Shown here: positions 9,734 to 18,650 of the stretch, in pieces
Numbering within the stretch: the first letter of the stretch is position 1
Layout of the letters: each line of letters begins with the position of its first letter
DNA from: Acidimicrobiia bacterium
Lineage (GTDB): Bacteria > Actinomycetota > Acidimicrobiia > IMCC26256 > JAOSJL01
Reading direction: 5' to 3'
Length of the DNA stretch: 64,000 nt
Assembly: GCA_027494115.1 (NCBI GenBank)
Contig: JAOSJL010000001.1
Span: 248,001 to 312,000 of the forward strand
The notes under the pieces: generated by a model
Databases searched by the model: none
The model's input: the letters and a program-made list of their open reading frames with translations, nothing else
What the model was told of the DNA's origin: nothing
Position numbers and translations under genes: made by a program

Positions 9734-10581
9734 ATCCGGCCTGTGCCTGCGAGCGCCGGAATGAGCGCCGCGGGCTCCCGGGCACGAAGAACGACACGCG
9801 TGAGGACGGCCGCGGGCGCGACGGCGACCAGAGCGACGAGCGCCCATGCGCTGGTCCACGCAAGGGGTACCGCCATCAGGACACCTCCGACGGCCGCCGC
9901 GCCGTAGAGCACACGCGCGGTTCGATCACCGACCCGCACAGCGAGCGTCCGCTTCCCCACGGCGGCGTCGGTCACCCGGTCACGGATGTTGTTGACGAGG
10001 AGAAGTGCAGCCGCGAGAAGCCCGACGCCGGTTGCACCCCACCAAGCGGCGGCACTCAGATGCTCGGCCACGACGTAGGTGGTGCCGACCGTCGCCACGT
10101 ATCCGAAGAAGACCAGGACCATCAGCTCACCGAGTCCGGAGTACCCGTATGGGCGTGGGCCGCCCGTGTAGAGCACACCCGCAGCTATCGCCGCACCACC
10201 GACGAGAAACAACCACGGGCTGACGACGAGGCAGAGCACGCCGCCCGCCACCGCCGCGACGCCGAATGCGGTGATCGCCGCGGCGCGAACCGCCGAAGCC
10301 GGAGCAGCCCCGGTGGCGGTGAGTCTCAGCGGGCCGACGCGGCGGGTGTCGGTCCCCCGCACACCGTCGGAGTAGTCGTTGGCGTAGTTGACGCCCACCT
10401 GCAACGCCAGAGAGACCACCAGCGCCAGGGCCGCGCGCCACCAGACAGGGTTCGGGAGGCCCGCTGCCGCGGCGCCCCCTACGACCACGGGCGCCACCGC
10501 CGCACTCAACGTCCGCGGTCGGGCGCCGGCGACCCACAGCCGCCAGCCGGTCGGCACGGGCACAGCCGGCGCGGGGGTCAC
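9682..10581 (-). CDS. menA: 1,4-dihydroxy-2-naphthoate polyprenyltransferase
   Basis: 299 residues of almost continuous hydrophobic segments, a UbiA-superfamily membrane enzyme that attaches the prenyl tail to the naphthoate ring. The first Asp-rich motif is [14 protein letters not shown] and the second lies at [20 protein letters not shown]; these bind the prenyl diphosphate through Mg. The GTG start overlaps the menB stop as GTGA, so menB and menA are coupled. The 3' end overlaps menH on the other strand. Confidence 0.92.
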   Translation of the reverse strand: MTPAPAVPVPTGWRLWVAGARPRTLSAAVAPVVVGGAAAAGLPNPVWWRAALALVVSLALQVGVNYANDYSDGVRGTDTRRVGPLRLTATGAAPASAVRAAAITAFGVAAVAGGVLCLVVSPWLFLVGGAAIAAGVLYTGGPRPYGYSGLGELMVLVFFGYVATVGTTYVVAEHLSAAAWWGATGVGLLAAALLLVNNIRDRVTDAAVGKRTLAVRVGDRTARVLYGAAAVGGVLMAVPLAWTSAWALVALVAVAPAAVLTRVVLRAREPAALIPALAGTGRIQILWSVLVAAGLVVGS

Positions 10582-11432
10582 GGCCTCTTCGGGAACCGGT
10601 TGAAGTCGGGAGTGCGCTTGTTCACGTAAGCGTCGCGGCCTTCCTGGGCCTCTTCACTCATGTAGTAGAGCAGCGTCGAGTCACCCGCCAGTTGCTGGAT
10701 CCCGGCGAGACCGTCGTCGGCAGCGTTCAGTGACGCCTTCAACATCCGAAGCGACAGTGGGCTGTGCTGGAGCATCTTCCGGCACCACTCCACGGTGGTC
10801 ACCTCGAGATCGGCGAGCGGTGTCACGGTGTTGATCAGGCCCATGTCGAGTGCGGCCTGCGCGTCGTACTGCTCGCAGAGAAACCAGATCTCGCGGGCCT
10901 TCTTCTGGCCGACCATCCGAGCGAGCAGTCCCGACCCGTACCCGCCGTCGAACGAGCCGACCTTCGGGCCGGTCTGGCCGAAGCGGGCGTTGTCGGCGGC
11001 GATCGTCAGGTCGCAGACGACGTGCAGCACGTGACCACCACCGATGGCGTAGCCCGCCACCATCGCCACCACGGGTTTGGGGGTTCGCCGGATCTGGATC
11101 TGGAGGTCGAGGACGTTGAGCCTCCCGATCCCCTGTTCGTCCTTGTATCCGTCATCACCGCGGACACGCTGGTCACCGCCCGAGCAGAACGCGTCGGGTC
11201 CCTCTCCGGTGAGCACGATGACGCCCGTCTCGGGGTCGTCACGGGCGACGTCGAAGGCGTCGCGTAACTCGAAGAGTGTCGTCGGCCGAAAGGCGTTGCG
11301 CACCTCGGGACGGTTGATCGTGATCTTGGCAATGCCGTCGGCCGCCTCGTGGCGGATGTCGACGTAGGCATCCCGACCGCGGGCGGCGACGGGGCGCCAG
11401 TCGGCACCGGGGCGGATGGGGGGCGAATCCAT
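10578..11432 (-). CDS. menB: 1,4-dihydroxy-2-naphthoyl-CoA synthase
   Basis: 284 residues, a crotonase-fold enzyme cyclising o-succinylbenzoyl-CoA. Family marks: [14 protein letters not shown], the long [13 protein letters not shown] insertion typical of Men[20 protein letters not shown], and [16 protein letters not shown] carrying the active-site region. The C-terminal [18 protein letters not shown] is diagnostic. The ATG used starts MDSPPIRPG; a GTG four codons upstream is possible. menE is divergent with its start only 46 bases away. Confidence 0.95.
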   Translation of the reverse strand: MDSPPIRPGADWRPVAARGRDAYVDIRHEAADGIAKITINRPEVRNAFRPTTLFELRDAFDVARDDPETGVIVLTGEGPDAFCSGGDQRVRGDDGYKDEQGIGRLNVLDLQIQIRRTPKPVVAMVAGYAIGGGHVLHVVCDLTIAADNARFGQTGPKVGSFDGGYGSGLLARMVGQKKAREIWFLCEQYDAQAALDMGLINTVTPLADLEVTTVEWCRKMLQHSPLSLRMLKASLNAADDGLAGIQQLAGDSTLLYYMSEEAQEGRDAYVNKRTPDFNRFPKRP

Positions 11433-11468
11433 GGGCGTCCTCACTCTGGGAGCGATCACTCCGACGGT

Positions 11469-11474
11469 TACCCT
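11469..11474 (+). promoter_or_regulatory. Possible -10 element for menE
   Basis: TACCCT is only 4 bases before the GTG used as menE start, closer than the 6-8 bases seen elsewhere. Either the start is a later codon or this hexamer is not the promoter. Confidence 0.3.
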
Positions 11475-11478
11475 AGCC

Positions 11479-12776
11479 GTGTGCGCAGACCGGTTTCCCA
11501 TCCCCCTCGACGAACCCATGAGCCGCAACCTCGTGGCGATCCTGGGGACCCGGGCCACGACGGCGGGGGCTGTCGAGCGCGCCTGGGACGACGGTGACGC
11601 GGTGGTGGTGCTCGATCCCGGCGCCCCGCCCGCCGTGATCCGATCGCGTCTCGACGCGCTCGCCCCCACCCACATCGTCGACGACAACCGCCACCGGCGA
11701 GCGGACGGAATCCCCGTCGACGACGACGTGGCGGCGGTCGTCATGACCTCGGGGACGTCGAGCGTCCCACGCGCGGTCACTCTCACTTGGGAAGGAATGC
11801 GCGCGATGGCACGCGGCGTATCGAGCGCGCTCGATACGGGCAACGGTGACACATGGCTCTGCTGTCTGCCGCTCCACCACGTGGCAGGGCTCGCTGTCCT
11901 GGCACGCCACCGCCTGAACGACGAGGGTCTCGTTCTCCACGAGAACTTCGACATCGATGCCGTGTCGCAAGCCCCCGCGATGTCGGTGCGTCGATCGTGT
12001 CGCTCGTTCCGACAATGCTCCAGCGGATTCTCGACGCGGGCGCACCCGTCGACGGATACCGCGTCCTGCTCCTGGGGGGCGCAGCGCTACCGGCCGGCCT
12101 GCGCGAGCGTGCCCACGCGGTTGGCGGGCATGTGGTCGCGAGCTATGGCATGACCGAAACCTGGGGTGGATGCGTCCACGACGGCGTGGTGGACGAGGGT
12201 GTCACCTTGCGCATCGCGGACGATCGAGAGATCCAGGTTCGCGGCGCCGTGGTGATGCCTCGGTACCACCGCGATCCGGACCGCACACGGGTGGCGTTCA
12301 CCGACGACGGCTGGTTCCGCACCGGCGACCTCGGAACACTCCACGAAGAAACTCTCGACGGCAAACCTCTCGACGGCAAGGCACCCGATGGATCCCGACC
12401 ACGGCTGCGGGTCACCGACCGGCGGGACGACATGATCATCTCGGGCGGCGTCAACGTGAGTCCGACCCAGGTGGAGGCGGCGCTTTCGGCACACCCGGGA
12501 GTCGACGACGTCGGGGTGACCGGCACCCCCGACGAAGAGTGGGGCGAGCGCGTCGTCGCCCACGTCGTACCGAGAGATCCCGAGAACCCTCCGACACTGG
12601 CGGATCTACGCGAGTTCGGATCCGAACGGCTCAGCGCTGCGTCGTTACCCCGTGAGATCCATCCGGTTCGCGAGATCCCGCGGACCCCGAGCGGCAAGAT
12701 CAGGCGAGGCAGCCTGCGCTCCTCGTGCGGCCCAACTGCAACAGGAGGAAGGGCCGTCACTCCTCGACCACGGTAA
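11479..12776 (+). CDS. menE: o-succinylbenzoate-CoA ligase (one frame break)
   Basis: About 432 residues, short for an adenylating enzyme but normal for actinobacterial MenE. It activates o-succinylbenzoate with ATP and CoA. The P-loop-like motif reads [14 protein letters not shown], then [58 protein letters not shown], and the C-terminal Lys region [11 protein letters not shown]. One C is missing near 11977 (CCCCC should be six), which restores [17 protein letters not shown]. The 3' end overlaps the ferredoxin gene by 20 bases. No menC lies in the window. Confidence 0.9.
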
Positions 12777-12960
12777 TGGCGTCCTCGGGACAGTTCTCCG
12801 CTCCCACGCGTGCCTGTGTCTCGTGTTCGGGCGGCACCCGCGTCTCGGGGATGACGCAGTGGCCGTACTCGTCGGCGTCGTAGACCTCGGGAGCCAGCGT
12901 GTAGCACCGGCCGTGACCGACGCAGAGGTCGGTGTCGACTCGGACCCGGAGTGGACTCAT
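12757..12960 (-). CDS. [3Fe-4S]-type ferredoxin, P450 partner
   Basis: 67 residues. The cluster motif is CVGHGRC with a distal NCPED; His replaces the second Cys of a normal CxxCxxC motif, as in small ferredoxins that feed bacterial P450s and usually hold a [3Fe-4S] cluster. The ATG overlaps the P450 stop (ATGA), so the two proteins are coupled. It presumably passes electrons to that P450; no ferredoxin reductase is adjacent, though the flavin oxidoreductase 3 kb away is unlikely to be it. Too short for its own frame to be isolated in the ORF track. Confidence 0.9.
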   Translation of the reverse strand: MSPLRVRVDTDLCVGHGRCYTLAPEVYDADEYGHCVIPETRVPPEHETQARVGAENCPEDAITVVEE

Positions 12961-14192
12961 CCGGCACGTACACCGGGCGTGAAGAGGAGCGGCAGGTACT
13001 CGACCTCGCGGATCCCCATGCCGTAGCGGGGAGCCTCGCCATCTGCCAGCGCGTAGTCGCCGATGCGACGGTGTAATGCCTCCAGAGCCACTCGCATCTC
13101 GAGGCGGGCGAGATGCGAGCCGAGGCAGCGGTGCACACCGGCTCCGAACGTGAGGTGCTTGTTCGCTTCGCGCTCGAAGTCCACGTCCTCCGGGTTGTCG
13201 AAGTACCCCTCGTCGGTATTGGCCGAGGCGAGCAGACACATCACCGTCTCGCCTGCGTGCAGCACCTCGCCGTCGACCTCGGTGTCCTCCATCACCATGC
13301 GTGGGACGGCGGGGACCGGCGTCTCCCAGCGGAGGAGCTCCTCGATGGCACCGGGAATGAGCGACGGGTCTTCAACCAGGGCGTCGCGGCGGTCGGGGTG
13401 CTGGGCCAGGTACGACATCGCACAACCGAGCGAGGCCGTCACGGTGTCGAGGCCGGCCAGGAGGAACAGGTAGCAGATGTCGAGCACGTCGTTGCGGCTG
13501 AGACTGTGTCCGTCCACCTCGGCCGAGAGGAACCCCGAGATGAGGTCGTCGCGGGGCTCCCGCTCCCGCTCGTCGATGACCTTCTCGAAGTAGGCGTAGA
13601 TCTCCTGGCCGGTGGCGTTGCGGATCACCTGCTGCGCTTCGAGATCCCCGGCCTTGGGACGGATGATTTTGTTCTTGAAGCGCAGGAACAGGTCGAGATC
13701 CTCGTGGGGAAGTCCCATCAGACGGAGAAACACTGTGCACGGGAAAGGAATGGCGAATTGGGTGTCGAACTCGCAGCGCCCGTCCTCGATGAAATCGTCG
13801 ATGAGATCGTCGGCAAGACGACGGACATCGCCCTCCAGACCGGCGACCTCACGCGGCGCGAACAGCGGATCGAGAAGTCGCCGGTACTTCACATGGTCGG
13901 GTGGATCGATCTGAAGGGGAATCAGGGGCCTGACCTGGCCGATCTGGATCGCGTCGAACTGCGACGAGAACACCTCCGGGGAACGTAATGCTCCGTGGAC
14001 GTCTTCGTGGCGGGTCAGCAGCGCCATGTCCTCGAGACGCGTGACCGGCGATGCCTCGCGCATCGGCCCGTGGAACTGCTGAGGGTTGGCGGCAACCTCC
14101 GGATCGAACACTCCCGGTTCGGTGCCCGAAGCGTTGGATTCAGGGGTCTCCGGCTTCTCGCCCATGGGGCTCTCCACGTCTCGCTTCGTCAT
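12957..14192 (-). CDS. Cytochrome P450
   Basis: 411 residues, a soluble class I bacterial P450. The I-helix oxygen-binding motif is LLAGLDTVTAS, the ExxR pair is EELLR, and the heme loop is FGAGVHRCLGSHLAR with the thiolate Cys. There is no membrane anchor. The N-terminal 30 residues are hydrophilic and poorly conserved. Downstream and overlapping is its ferredoxin. The substrate is unknown; FKNKIIRP and PLIPLQIDPPDH resemble groups acting on terpenoid or steroid-like substrates, but this is a weak hint. Confidence 0.93.
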   Translation of the reverse strand: MTKRDVESPMGEKPETPESNASGTEPGVFDPEVAANPQQFHGPMREASPVTRLEDMALLTRHEDVHGALRSPEVFSSQFDAIQIGQVRPLIPLQIDPPDHVKYRRLLDPLFAPREVAGLEGDVRRLADDLIDDFIEDGRCEFDTQFAIPFPCTVFLRLMGLPHEDLDLFLRFKNKIIRPKAGDLEAQQVIRNATGQEIYAYFEKVIDEREREPRDDLISGFLSAEVDGHSLSRNDVLDICYLFLLAGLDTVTASLGCAMSYLAQHPDRRDALVEDPSLIPGAIEELLRWETPVPAVPRMVMEDTEVDGEVLHAGETVMCLLASANTDEGYFDNPEDVDFEREANKHLTFGAGVHRCLGSHLARLEMRVALEALHRRIGDYALADGEAPRYGMGIREVEYLPLLFTPGVRAG

Positions 14193-14238
14193 CAGTATCT
14201 ACCTGACGCGAGTGTCACCATACTGCGGCCCCGACGGG

Positions 14239-14244
14239 TACCGT
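14239..14244 (+). promoter_or_regulatory. -10 element for the amidase
   Basis: TACCGT sits exactly 7 bases before the ATG at 14252. It overlaps the alternative GTG at 14243, so it selects the ATG start. Confidence 0.5.
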
Positions 14245-14251
14245 GCCCGTC

Positions 14252-15715
14252 ATGGACGACACCGCTTTCCTCGATGCCACCGCCCAGGCCGAGCTCGTCC
14301 GCTCGGGCGACGCCACGCCCGTCGAGCTCGTCGAAGCGGCGATCGCCCGTGTCGAGGAGCTGAACGGCGAGCTCAACGCCGTCATCCATCCCCTGTTCGA
14401 CAAGGCTCTCGACGCCGCACGTGCTGCCTCGCGTGCTGGAACACAGGCCGACGTGCCCGACGGACCGTTCCGGGGAGTCCCCATCGTTCTGAAGGACCAC
14501 GACGGTGAGTCTGCCGGTGATCCGGTGTGCCACGGCATGCAACTCCTCAAGGACGTCGGCCTGACGGGCGAGCGCGATTCCTTCCTGTTCCAGCGCCTCC
14601 GCAGCGCGGGCTTCATCCCTGTGGGCAAGACCAACACGCCCGAACTCGGCCTCATGCCCACGACCGAACCCCGCGCCTTCGGGCCGACCCGCAACCCGTG
14701 GAACACCGGGCACACACCCGGCGGCTCCAGCGGTGGCTCCGCCGCGGCCGTGGCTTCGGGAATGGTCCCCGTGGGTCACGCCGGTGACGGTGGTGGCTCG
14801 ATTCGGATCCCCTCGAGTGCCTGCGGACTGTTCGGCCTGAAGCCCACCCGCGGCCGGACCTCGATGGGTCCCGACGAGCAGAACCCGTGGCAGGGACTCG
14901 TGGTTCGTCACGTCCTGACGCGTACGGTTCGCGACTCGGCTGCAGTTCTCGACACGATCGCGGGGTCCGAGCCCGGTGATCCCTACCGGGAGCCGTTACC
15001 AGAGCGTCCCTTCGTCGACGAAGTCGGCGCCGACCCAGGAACACTCCGAGTGGGGCTCCTCACGACCAGTCCCCTCTCCGAGACCGACCCGGAATGTGTC
15101 GCTGCCGCTGAGGAAACCGGTGCGTTGCTCGAGTCTCTCGGACACCACGTCGAGCCGGCTGTCTCCGACGCGTTGACCGACGCGTCGGTCCTCGAGCACT
15201 TCGTCGTCATCATCTCGTCGTGGGTCCGGGCGGATCTCGACGCGCTGGGCGAACGGATCGGTTATGCGATCACGGCGGACGACGTGGAGCCGATGACGGG
15301 CTTCTACGCCGACAACGCCGCCAACTACTCCGCCGCCCAGTACATCACCGGGATCGAAGCGCTCCACGAGTGGTCGCGGCGGGTCCTCGCGTGGTGGGCG
15401 AGCGGCTTCGATCTCCTGCTCACGCCCACGCTGGCGATCCCGCCACCGAAGATCGGCGAGTTGATCCCTCCCGAGGACAATCCGCTCGACGGGCTCGTGC
15501 GTCAGAGCGCGATGGCGGCATACACCGGCCCCTTCAACATGACGGGTCAGCCGGCCGCCTCTCTGCCTCTCTCGTGGACCGACGACGGACTGCCGGTCGG
15601 ATCGCAACTCGTGGCTGCCACCGGACGCGAGGACCTGCTCGTGCGCGTCTCCTCCCAGCTCGAGGAGGCACGACCGTGGGCCGACCTTCGGCCTCCGGTC
15701 GCCGCCGGATCCTGA
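14252..15715 (+). CDS. Amidase signature family hydrolase
   Basis: 487 residues. The Ser-cisSer-Lys triad is visible: Lys in [10 protein letters not shown], the Gly/Ser loop [14 protein letters not shown], and the nucleophile in [15 protein letters not shown]. The rest follows the family to LRPPVAAGS. The residues [11 protein letters not shown] after the Lys motif differ from GatA, and a full gatCAB set is present elsewhere, so this is a stand-alone amidase hydrolysing an unknown amide. Its message appears leaderless. The next gene starts 38 bases downstream with its own -10 element. Confidence 0.88.
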   Translation: MDDTAFLDATAQAELVRSGDATPVELVEAAIARVEELNGELNAVIHPLFDKALDAARAASRAGTQADVPDGPFRGVPIVLKDHDGESAGDPVCHGMQLLKDVGLTGERDSFLFQRLRSAGFIPVGKTNTPELGLMPTTEPRAFGPTRNPWNTGHTPGGSSGGSAAAVASGMVPVGHAGDGGGSIRIPSSACGLFGLKPTRGRTSMGPDEQNPWQGLVVRHVLTRTVRDSAAVLDTIAGSEPGDPYREPLPERPFVDEVGADPGTLRVGLLTTSPLSETDPECVAAAEETGALLESLGHHVEPAVSDALTDASVLEHFVVIISSWVRADLDALGERIGYAITADDVEPMTGFYADNAANYSAAQYITGIEALHEWSRRVLAWWASGFDLLLTPTLAIPPPKIGELIPPEDNPLDGLVRQSAMAAYTGPFNMTGQPAASLPLSWTDDGLPVGSQLVAATGREDLLVRVSSQLEEARPWADLRPPVAAGS

Positions 15716-15741
15716 CCGGAATCCCCGCCGAGGTCGGGGGT

Positions 15742-15747
15742 TATCGT
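15742..15747 (+). promoter_or_regulatory. -10 element for the flavin oxidoreductase
   Basis: TATCGT, 6 bases before the GTG at 15754; no Shine-Dalgarno sequence is present. Confidence 0.5.
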
Positions 15748-15753
15748 CCGTGC

Positions 15754-17170
15754 GTGGGTCACGACCGGTACGACCTCGTCATCGTGGGGATGGGCTCGGG
15801 CGGTTCCACCGCGGCTGAATTCGCCCGCGACCTGGGCCTCAGGGTGGCAGCGGTCGAACGTGACCGCCTGGGTGGCGACTGCCTCTGGACCGGCTGCGTA
15901 CCGAGCAAGTCCCTCATCGCGTCGGCACGAGCGGCACACGCAATGAGCACGGCCGATCGTCTCGGCATCCCGGCTGTGGATCCCGATGTCGACCTCCGCT
16001 CCGTGTGGAAACGGATCCACGCCGTCCAGCGCGAAGTGGAGGACGCCGACGACAACGCAGCGCGTTGGGAGCGGCTCGGTGTCGATCTCTTCTTCGGTGA
16101 CGCCCGCCTGGCGGATCCGCACACGGTGGTCGTGGGCGACCGACGCCTCCACACGCGCTTCGTTCTTCTCGCCACGGGGAGCACACCCCGGATTCCGCCG
16201 ATCGACGGTCTGGACGAGACCGGTTTCCTCACCACGGACGATCTGTTCGGTCTGGACGACCCACCGAACAGCCTGGTGTGTATAGGTGGCGGACCGATCG
16301 CCATCGAGATCGCCCAGGCCGTGAACCGTCTCGGCGTCGACACCCAGGTCATCGAGATCGCGCCACGGCCACTGGGACGGGAGGACCCCCTTCTCGCCGG
16401 AAAGCTCCTCGCAGTGCTTCGGGCCGAGGGGGTGCTCATCGATGCCGGTGTGACCCCCGAGCGCGTCGAGGAAATCGGTGCCGGAAAGGTTCTCCACGCC
16501 GGATCGGCCGACGGGCCCCCTACGCTACGAGGCCGAACAGATTCTCGTGGCGACCGGGCGACGGCCGAGCGTCGACAGCCTCGGTCTCGAAGAGGTCGGC
16601 GTGGAGGTCGGCGACAGCGGCATCCGAACCGACGACAGGCTCCGCACGGCGATCGAATCGATCTACGCCATCGGCGACGTCGCGGGGCGCCATCAGTTCA
16701 CGCACTCTGCGAGTTACGAAGGCGCCATGGCCGTACGGAACATGTTCCTTCCCCTCCGCCAGCGCGCGAACGCGGTTGTGCCGTGGTGCACGTTCACCGA
16801 TCCCGAACTGGCCCACGCCGGACTGACCGAGGAAGAGGCCCGTGAGCGTCGCGGACGTTCCGTTCGCGTCTACGAGTCGGATCTCGGTGCGTCGGACCGT
16901 GCCCGCGCCGACGCCACGACCGGCTGGGTTCGACTCGTGTGCGCGCGTCGGCGACTCATCGGTGCCCACATCCTGGCGCCCGGTGCGGGAGAGCTGATCT
17001 CGGAGCTGACGCTCGCCATCGAAGGCGGAATGAAGGTGAACGAGCTCGCGACGATGGTCCACGTCTACCCGACCTACGCCGCGGCCGTGCAGACGGCCGC
17101 CACCGGTGCCCTCCGCCAGAGGCTCCGGAAGTACTCGTGGCTGGCCCGCCTCGGGCGATTCGGTCGCTGA
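15754..17170 (+). CDS. FAD-dependent pyridine nucleotide-disulfide oxidoreductase, mercuric-reductase-like (one frame break)
   Basis: About 471 residues. FAD-binding VIVGMGSGGSTAAEFA, redox disulfide GGDCLWTGCVPSKSL, NAD(P)-binding CIGGGPIAIEIAQ and the second FAD motif IYAIGDVAG are all present. The C-terminal region has HVYPTYAAAV instead of the HPxxSE pair of lipoamide dehydrogenase, which is the pattern of mercuric-reductase relatives lacking the HMA domain. The Cys pair used for Hg at the C terminus of MerA is absent. Removing one C near 16517 joins SADGP to LRYEAEQILVATGRRP. The physiological substrate is not evident from neighbours. Confidence 0.85.
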
Positions 17171-17201
17171 CCCCATGACCGCCGCCTTCGGGCGGGTCGT
17201 C

Positions 17202-18650
17202 TCAGCGTGGGCGCAGATCCAGCGCCGAGAGGGCGGGATGCCACCCTCCGGCACGTTCCACAGCCTCTCGCCACCGCTCGCGCTCGGGCACCCGCGCGGG
17301 TTCGTAGCGGGCCCGCGGTGCCCACGTGTCAGCGAGCGCGGGGAATCCACTCCATGCGCCACTCGCGATGCCGGCGACGAACGCGCCGCCGAGCGACGTC
17401 GCTTCCCGCATGGGCGCGACCTCGACCGGTCGCTCTGTCGTATCAGCCAGAGCCTGAGCGAAGACAGCGTTCTCCGCCATTCCTCCGTCGATGCGCAGAA
17501 CGTCGATGGCGAGATCGGCATCCGCTGTTGCCGCGTCCACGAGATCTGCTCCGCGGTGAGCCACGCCCTCGAGCACGGCCCGAACCATCTCGGGAGCCTC
17601 CGTGCCACGGGTGAGGCCCACGAAAGTGCCGCGGGCGCCGAAGTCCCACTCGGGAGTCCCCAGCCCGAGGAGAGCGGGCACGAACCAGACATCGCCGGTG
17701 TCCTCACACGCCCCCGCCACCTCCGACGAGTCGGCAACGGAGTCGATGATCCCGAGTCCGTCACGCAGCCACTCCACATTCGTACCGGCTGCCAACATGA
17801 TCGCCTCGAGGCCCCACATGTCCTCGCCGGCGTCACGCCACGCAACAATCGGGTAGCCGCCGTTCTCGGTCACACCTTCGCTCGGCCGCTCGGCGCCGAC
17901 CACGACATCCAGCATGCCGCCTGTTCCGAAGGTGATCTTGGCGTCGCCGCGGCGCACACACCCCTGCCCGATGAGCGACGCCTGCTGGTCGCCGGCGATT
18001 CCGGCGATCGGGGGAGAGCCCGGCAGCGCCGTCGCGGAGCCGACGACGCCGGCCGTGTCGACGATCCGTCCCAGCATCGCGTCAGGGATCCCGAGACGTT
18101 CCGTACGCCGGGAGTCCCAACTCTTCCCGTCGTCGGCCACGAGACCGGTGACCGCAGCGTTCGTGGCGTCGGTGACGTGGGTAGCGCCGCGGGTGAGATT
18201 CCAGATCAACCACGTGTCCACCGTCCCGGCCAGGAGCGTGCCCGGATCGTGATCGCCGGCTGTCAGGAGCAACGCCTCGATCTTGGTCGCCGTCTGGTTC
18301 GGAGCCAGGTGGAGACCCTCGGCCCCCAGCTCCAGGCATCGACCCACCGTGCGGAGATCCTGCCAGCCGAGACCCGGTGCCACGGGCCGACCGGTCGCGC
18401 TCTCCCATACGACGGTGGACCCGCGCTGATTCACGATCGCCATGGCGTCGACGGGTCCCACCTCGCCGAGCGCCTCTGATGCCGCGTCGACCGCAGCCTT
18501 CGCCATGGCGGCGGCGTCGAACTCGACGAGGCCGTCGGCCGGCGAGGCCGGTAGCTGGGGGCGAACGTGCTCGCTGAGTGTCCGCAGTGTCGAGTCGATC
18601 ACGCTGGCCCGCAACGAACTCGTCCCGGCGTCGACGACGAGGAACTTCAC
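17202..18650 (-). CDS. FGGY-family carbohydrate/polyol kinase, glycerol kinase-like
   Basis: 482 residues with the actin-like ATP fold: VVDAGTSSLRASVID, VNQRGSTVVWE, GWQDLRT, GDQQASLIGQG, FGTGGMLDVV and DGGMAENAVFAQ. Gene order and the ATGA overlap with the upstream dehydrogenase suggest glycerol use. However, GlpK binds glycerol with Arg-Glu of NQRETT and a Tyr before GTK; here the Glu is Gly (NQRGST) and the Tyr position reads NQTATK. The Asp in GDQQ is kept. The substrate may therefore be a different polyol. It is the last gene of the minus-strand operon. Confidence 0.82.
   Translation of the reverse strand: MKFLVVDAGTSSLRASVIDSTLRTLSEHVRPQLPASPADGLVEFDAAAMAKAAVDAASEALGEVGPVDAMAIVNQRGSTVVWESATGRPVAPGLGWQDLRTVGRCLELGAEGLHLAPNQTATKIEALLLTAGDHDPGTLLAGTVDTWLIWNLTRGATHVTDATNAAVTGLVADDGKSWDSRRTERLGIPDAMLGRIVDTAGVVGSATALPGSPPIAGIAGDQQASLIGQGCVRRGDAKITFGTGGMLDVVVGAERPSEGVTENGGYPIVAWRDAGEDMWGLEAIMLAAGTNVEWLRDGLGIIDSVADSSEVAGACEDTGDVWFVPALLGLGTPEWDFGARGTFVGLTRGTEAPEMVRAVLEGVAHRGADLVDAATADADLAIDVLRIDGGMAENAVFAQALADTTERPVEVAPMREATSLGGAFVAGIASGAWSGFPALADTWAPRARYEPARVPERERWREAVERAGGWHPALSALDLRPR

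Noticed and set aside
8590-10629. 679-residue plus-strand ORF across menD, menH and menA
   Set aside because: Arg-rich shadow frame with no domain; three real genes with motifs occupy the same bases.
14252-15715. This amidase as a second gatA
   Set aside because: It lacks the GatA-specific strings and gatC/gatB neighbours; a complete gatCAB lies at 44-47 kb.
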